From positions 1 to 6,548 of the forward strand of contig CADBMY010000163.1 of the NCBI GenBank assembly GCA_902795905.1: a DNA stretch of 6,548 nt, given 5' to 3'. Of this stretch, positions 6,063-6,548 are shown in pieces (the stretch's first letter is position 1; each line of letters begins with the position of its first letter). The notes under the pieces were generated by a model. The model had not been told where the DNA came from, searched no databases, and saw only the letters and a list, made by a program, of their open reading frames with translations. The translations under genes and the position numbers were made by a program. Source of the stretch: an uncultured Erysipelotrichaceae bacterium. Its GTDB lineage: Bacteria; Bacillota_I; Bacilli_A; Erysipelotrichales; Erysipelotrichaceae.

Positions 6063-6548
6063 TTATCCTTTATTCAATAAATAATCTCTTACGATGCTGA
6101 TAAAGTACAGAGATCCGGAAATGATCACGGTTCCGTTTTCTCCGGCATCTTCTTCTGCACGCTGAAGAGCCTTCTGCCAGTCCTCTTCAATGACCGTTCC
6201 CTCGACAGCCAGATGTGCTGCCGTATCCGCCCTGTACATGGCGAACTGCGTGACATACAGACGGTCTGATGCATCTCTCATCATCGCTGCCATTTCCTGT
6301 CCCTGCTTATCCGCCAGAGCACTGAAAACACCGATCCTGGGATGCGAAAGATCCTGCATGGACGCGGTAAGAGCGCGCATGCCCTCTTCATTATGGGCAC
6401 CGTCAAGGATGATCACAGGATGCTCGGAAACCACCTCAAACCTGCCTGCCCATGCACAGGTCTGCAGAACGTTCTTTACGGTATCCGTATGAATATCAAA
6501 GCCAAGCAGACGGAATGCTTCCAGAGCTACAGACGCATTGGCTTTCTG
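6063..6548 (-). CDS. folC: Folylpolyglutamate synthase / dihydrofolate synthase, C-terminal part (gene runs off the window)
   Basis: FolC adds glutamate to dihydropteroate or to reduced folates using ATP, which retains folate in the cell. The window holds the last 161 residues of a family usually about 420 long; the reading frame is open to the window edge. Signatures are NASVALEAFRLLG, AWAGRFEVV (matching the family WPGRxE segment), IILDGAHNEEGMRAL (the DGAHN motif, D49-N53 of the visible part, at the start of the C-terminal domain), VFSALADK, and the near-terminal ISGSLYFIS (143-151). A GTG at 6434 could be misread as a start, but homology continues upstream of it through RFE and AWAG, so the gene is not short. 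Functionally it is unrelated to the glycogen genes that follow. Whether the protein also has dihydrofolate synthase activity depends on the missing N-terminal domain. Confidence 0.93.
   Translation of the reverse strand, partial: QKANASVALEAFRLLGFDIHTDTVKNVLQTCAWAGRFEVVSEHPVIILDGAHNEEGMRALTASMQDLSHPRIGVFSALADKQGQEMAAMMRDASDRLYVTQFAMYRADTAAHLAVEGTVIEEDWQKALQRAEEDAGENGTVIISGSLYFISIVRDYLLNKG

Noticed and set aside
6063..6434. A separate short gene starting at GTG 6434
   Set aside because: The same frame stays open to the window edge and the upstream residues (AWAGRFE) match FolC, so this is the tail of folC.
1..6548. CRISPR arrays, transposons, tRNA or rRNA genes, defence or toxin systems
   Set aside because: No regular repeats, transposase-like proteins, inverted terminal repeats or structural RNA signatures were seen; nearly all of the window is metabolic coding sequence.

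Overview
The window shows one strand of a low-to-moderate GC Gram-positive genome, most likely a Bacillota (Firmicutes) bacterium. The evidence is a split ADP-glucose pyrophosphorylase (catalytic GlgC plus degenerate GlgD), strong GGAGG-type ribosome binding sites before every visible start, and a pyrimidine leader that looks like a PyrR-controlled attenuator. A gut lineage such as Erysipelotrichia or Lachnospiraceae would fit, but the sequence alone does not settle this. All supported genes lie on the minus strand, so transcription runs from high to low coordinates; both ends of the window cut through genes.

In transcription order: the C-terminal part of folC (6063-6548, folylpolyglutamate synthase) comes first. 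After a 65-base gap with a TATAAT box follows a tight glycogen cluster, glgC (4861-5997), glgD (3747-4859) and glgA (2287-3738), with gaps of 1 and 8 bases and ribosome binding sites embedded in or touching the preceding gene. GlgC, probably paired with the catalytically degenerate GlgD, makes ADP-glucose; GlgA polymerises it into alpha-1,4-glucan. Neither branching enzyme (glgB) nor phosphorylase (glgP) follows: an intrinsic terminator (2243-2272) closes the unit.

The spacer between glgA and the next gene (2048-2286) holds the most informative non-coding sequence. After the glycogen terminator comes a good extended -10 promoter (2160-2188), then a leader of about 105 nt. The leader contains a hairpin with the CAGAGA hexaloop of PyrR-binding elements, a competing antiterminator pairing, and a hairpin followed by six U ending next to the ribosome binding site of the next gene. 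This is the layout of PyrR-mediated transcription attenuation, which switches de novo pyrimidine genes off when UMP/UTP is plentiful.

The leader controls pyrC (818-2047, class I dihydroorotase), followed after 2 bases by carB (1-815, carbamoyl-phosphate synthase large subunit, N-terminal 271 residues). The glutaminase subunit gene carA, commonly next to carB, is not between them. The window therefore holds known pathways with no evidence of a novel defence or mobile system; the points worth checking are the RNA switch, the pyrC-carB order without carA, the shortened dihydroorotase, and residue changes in GlgD and GlgA.
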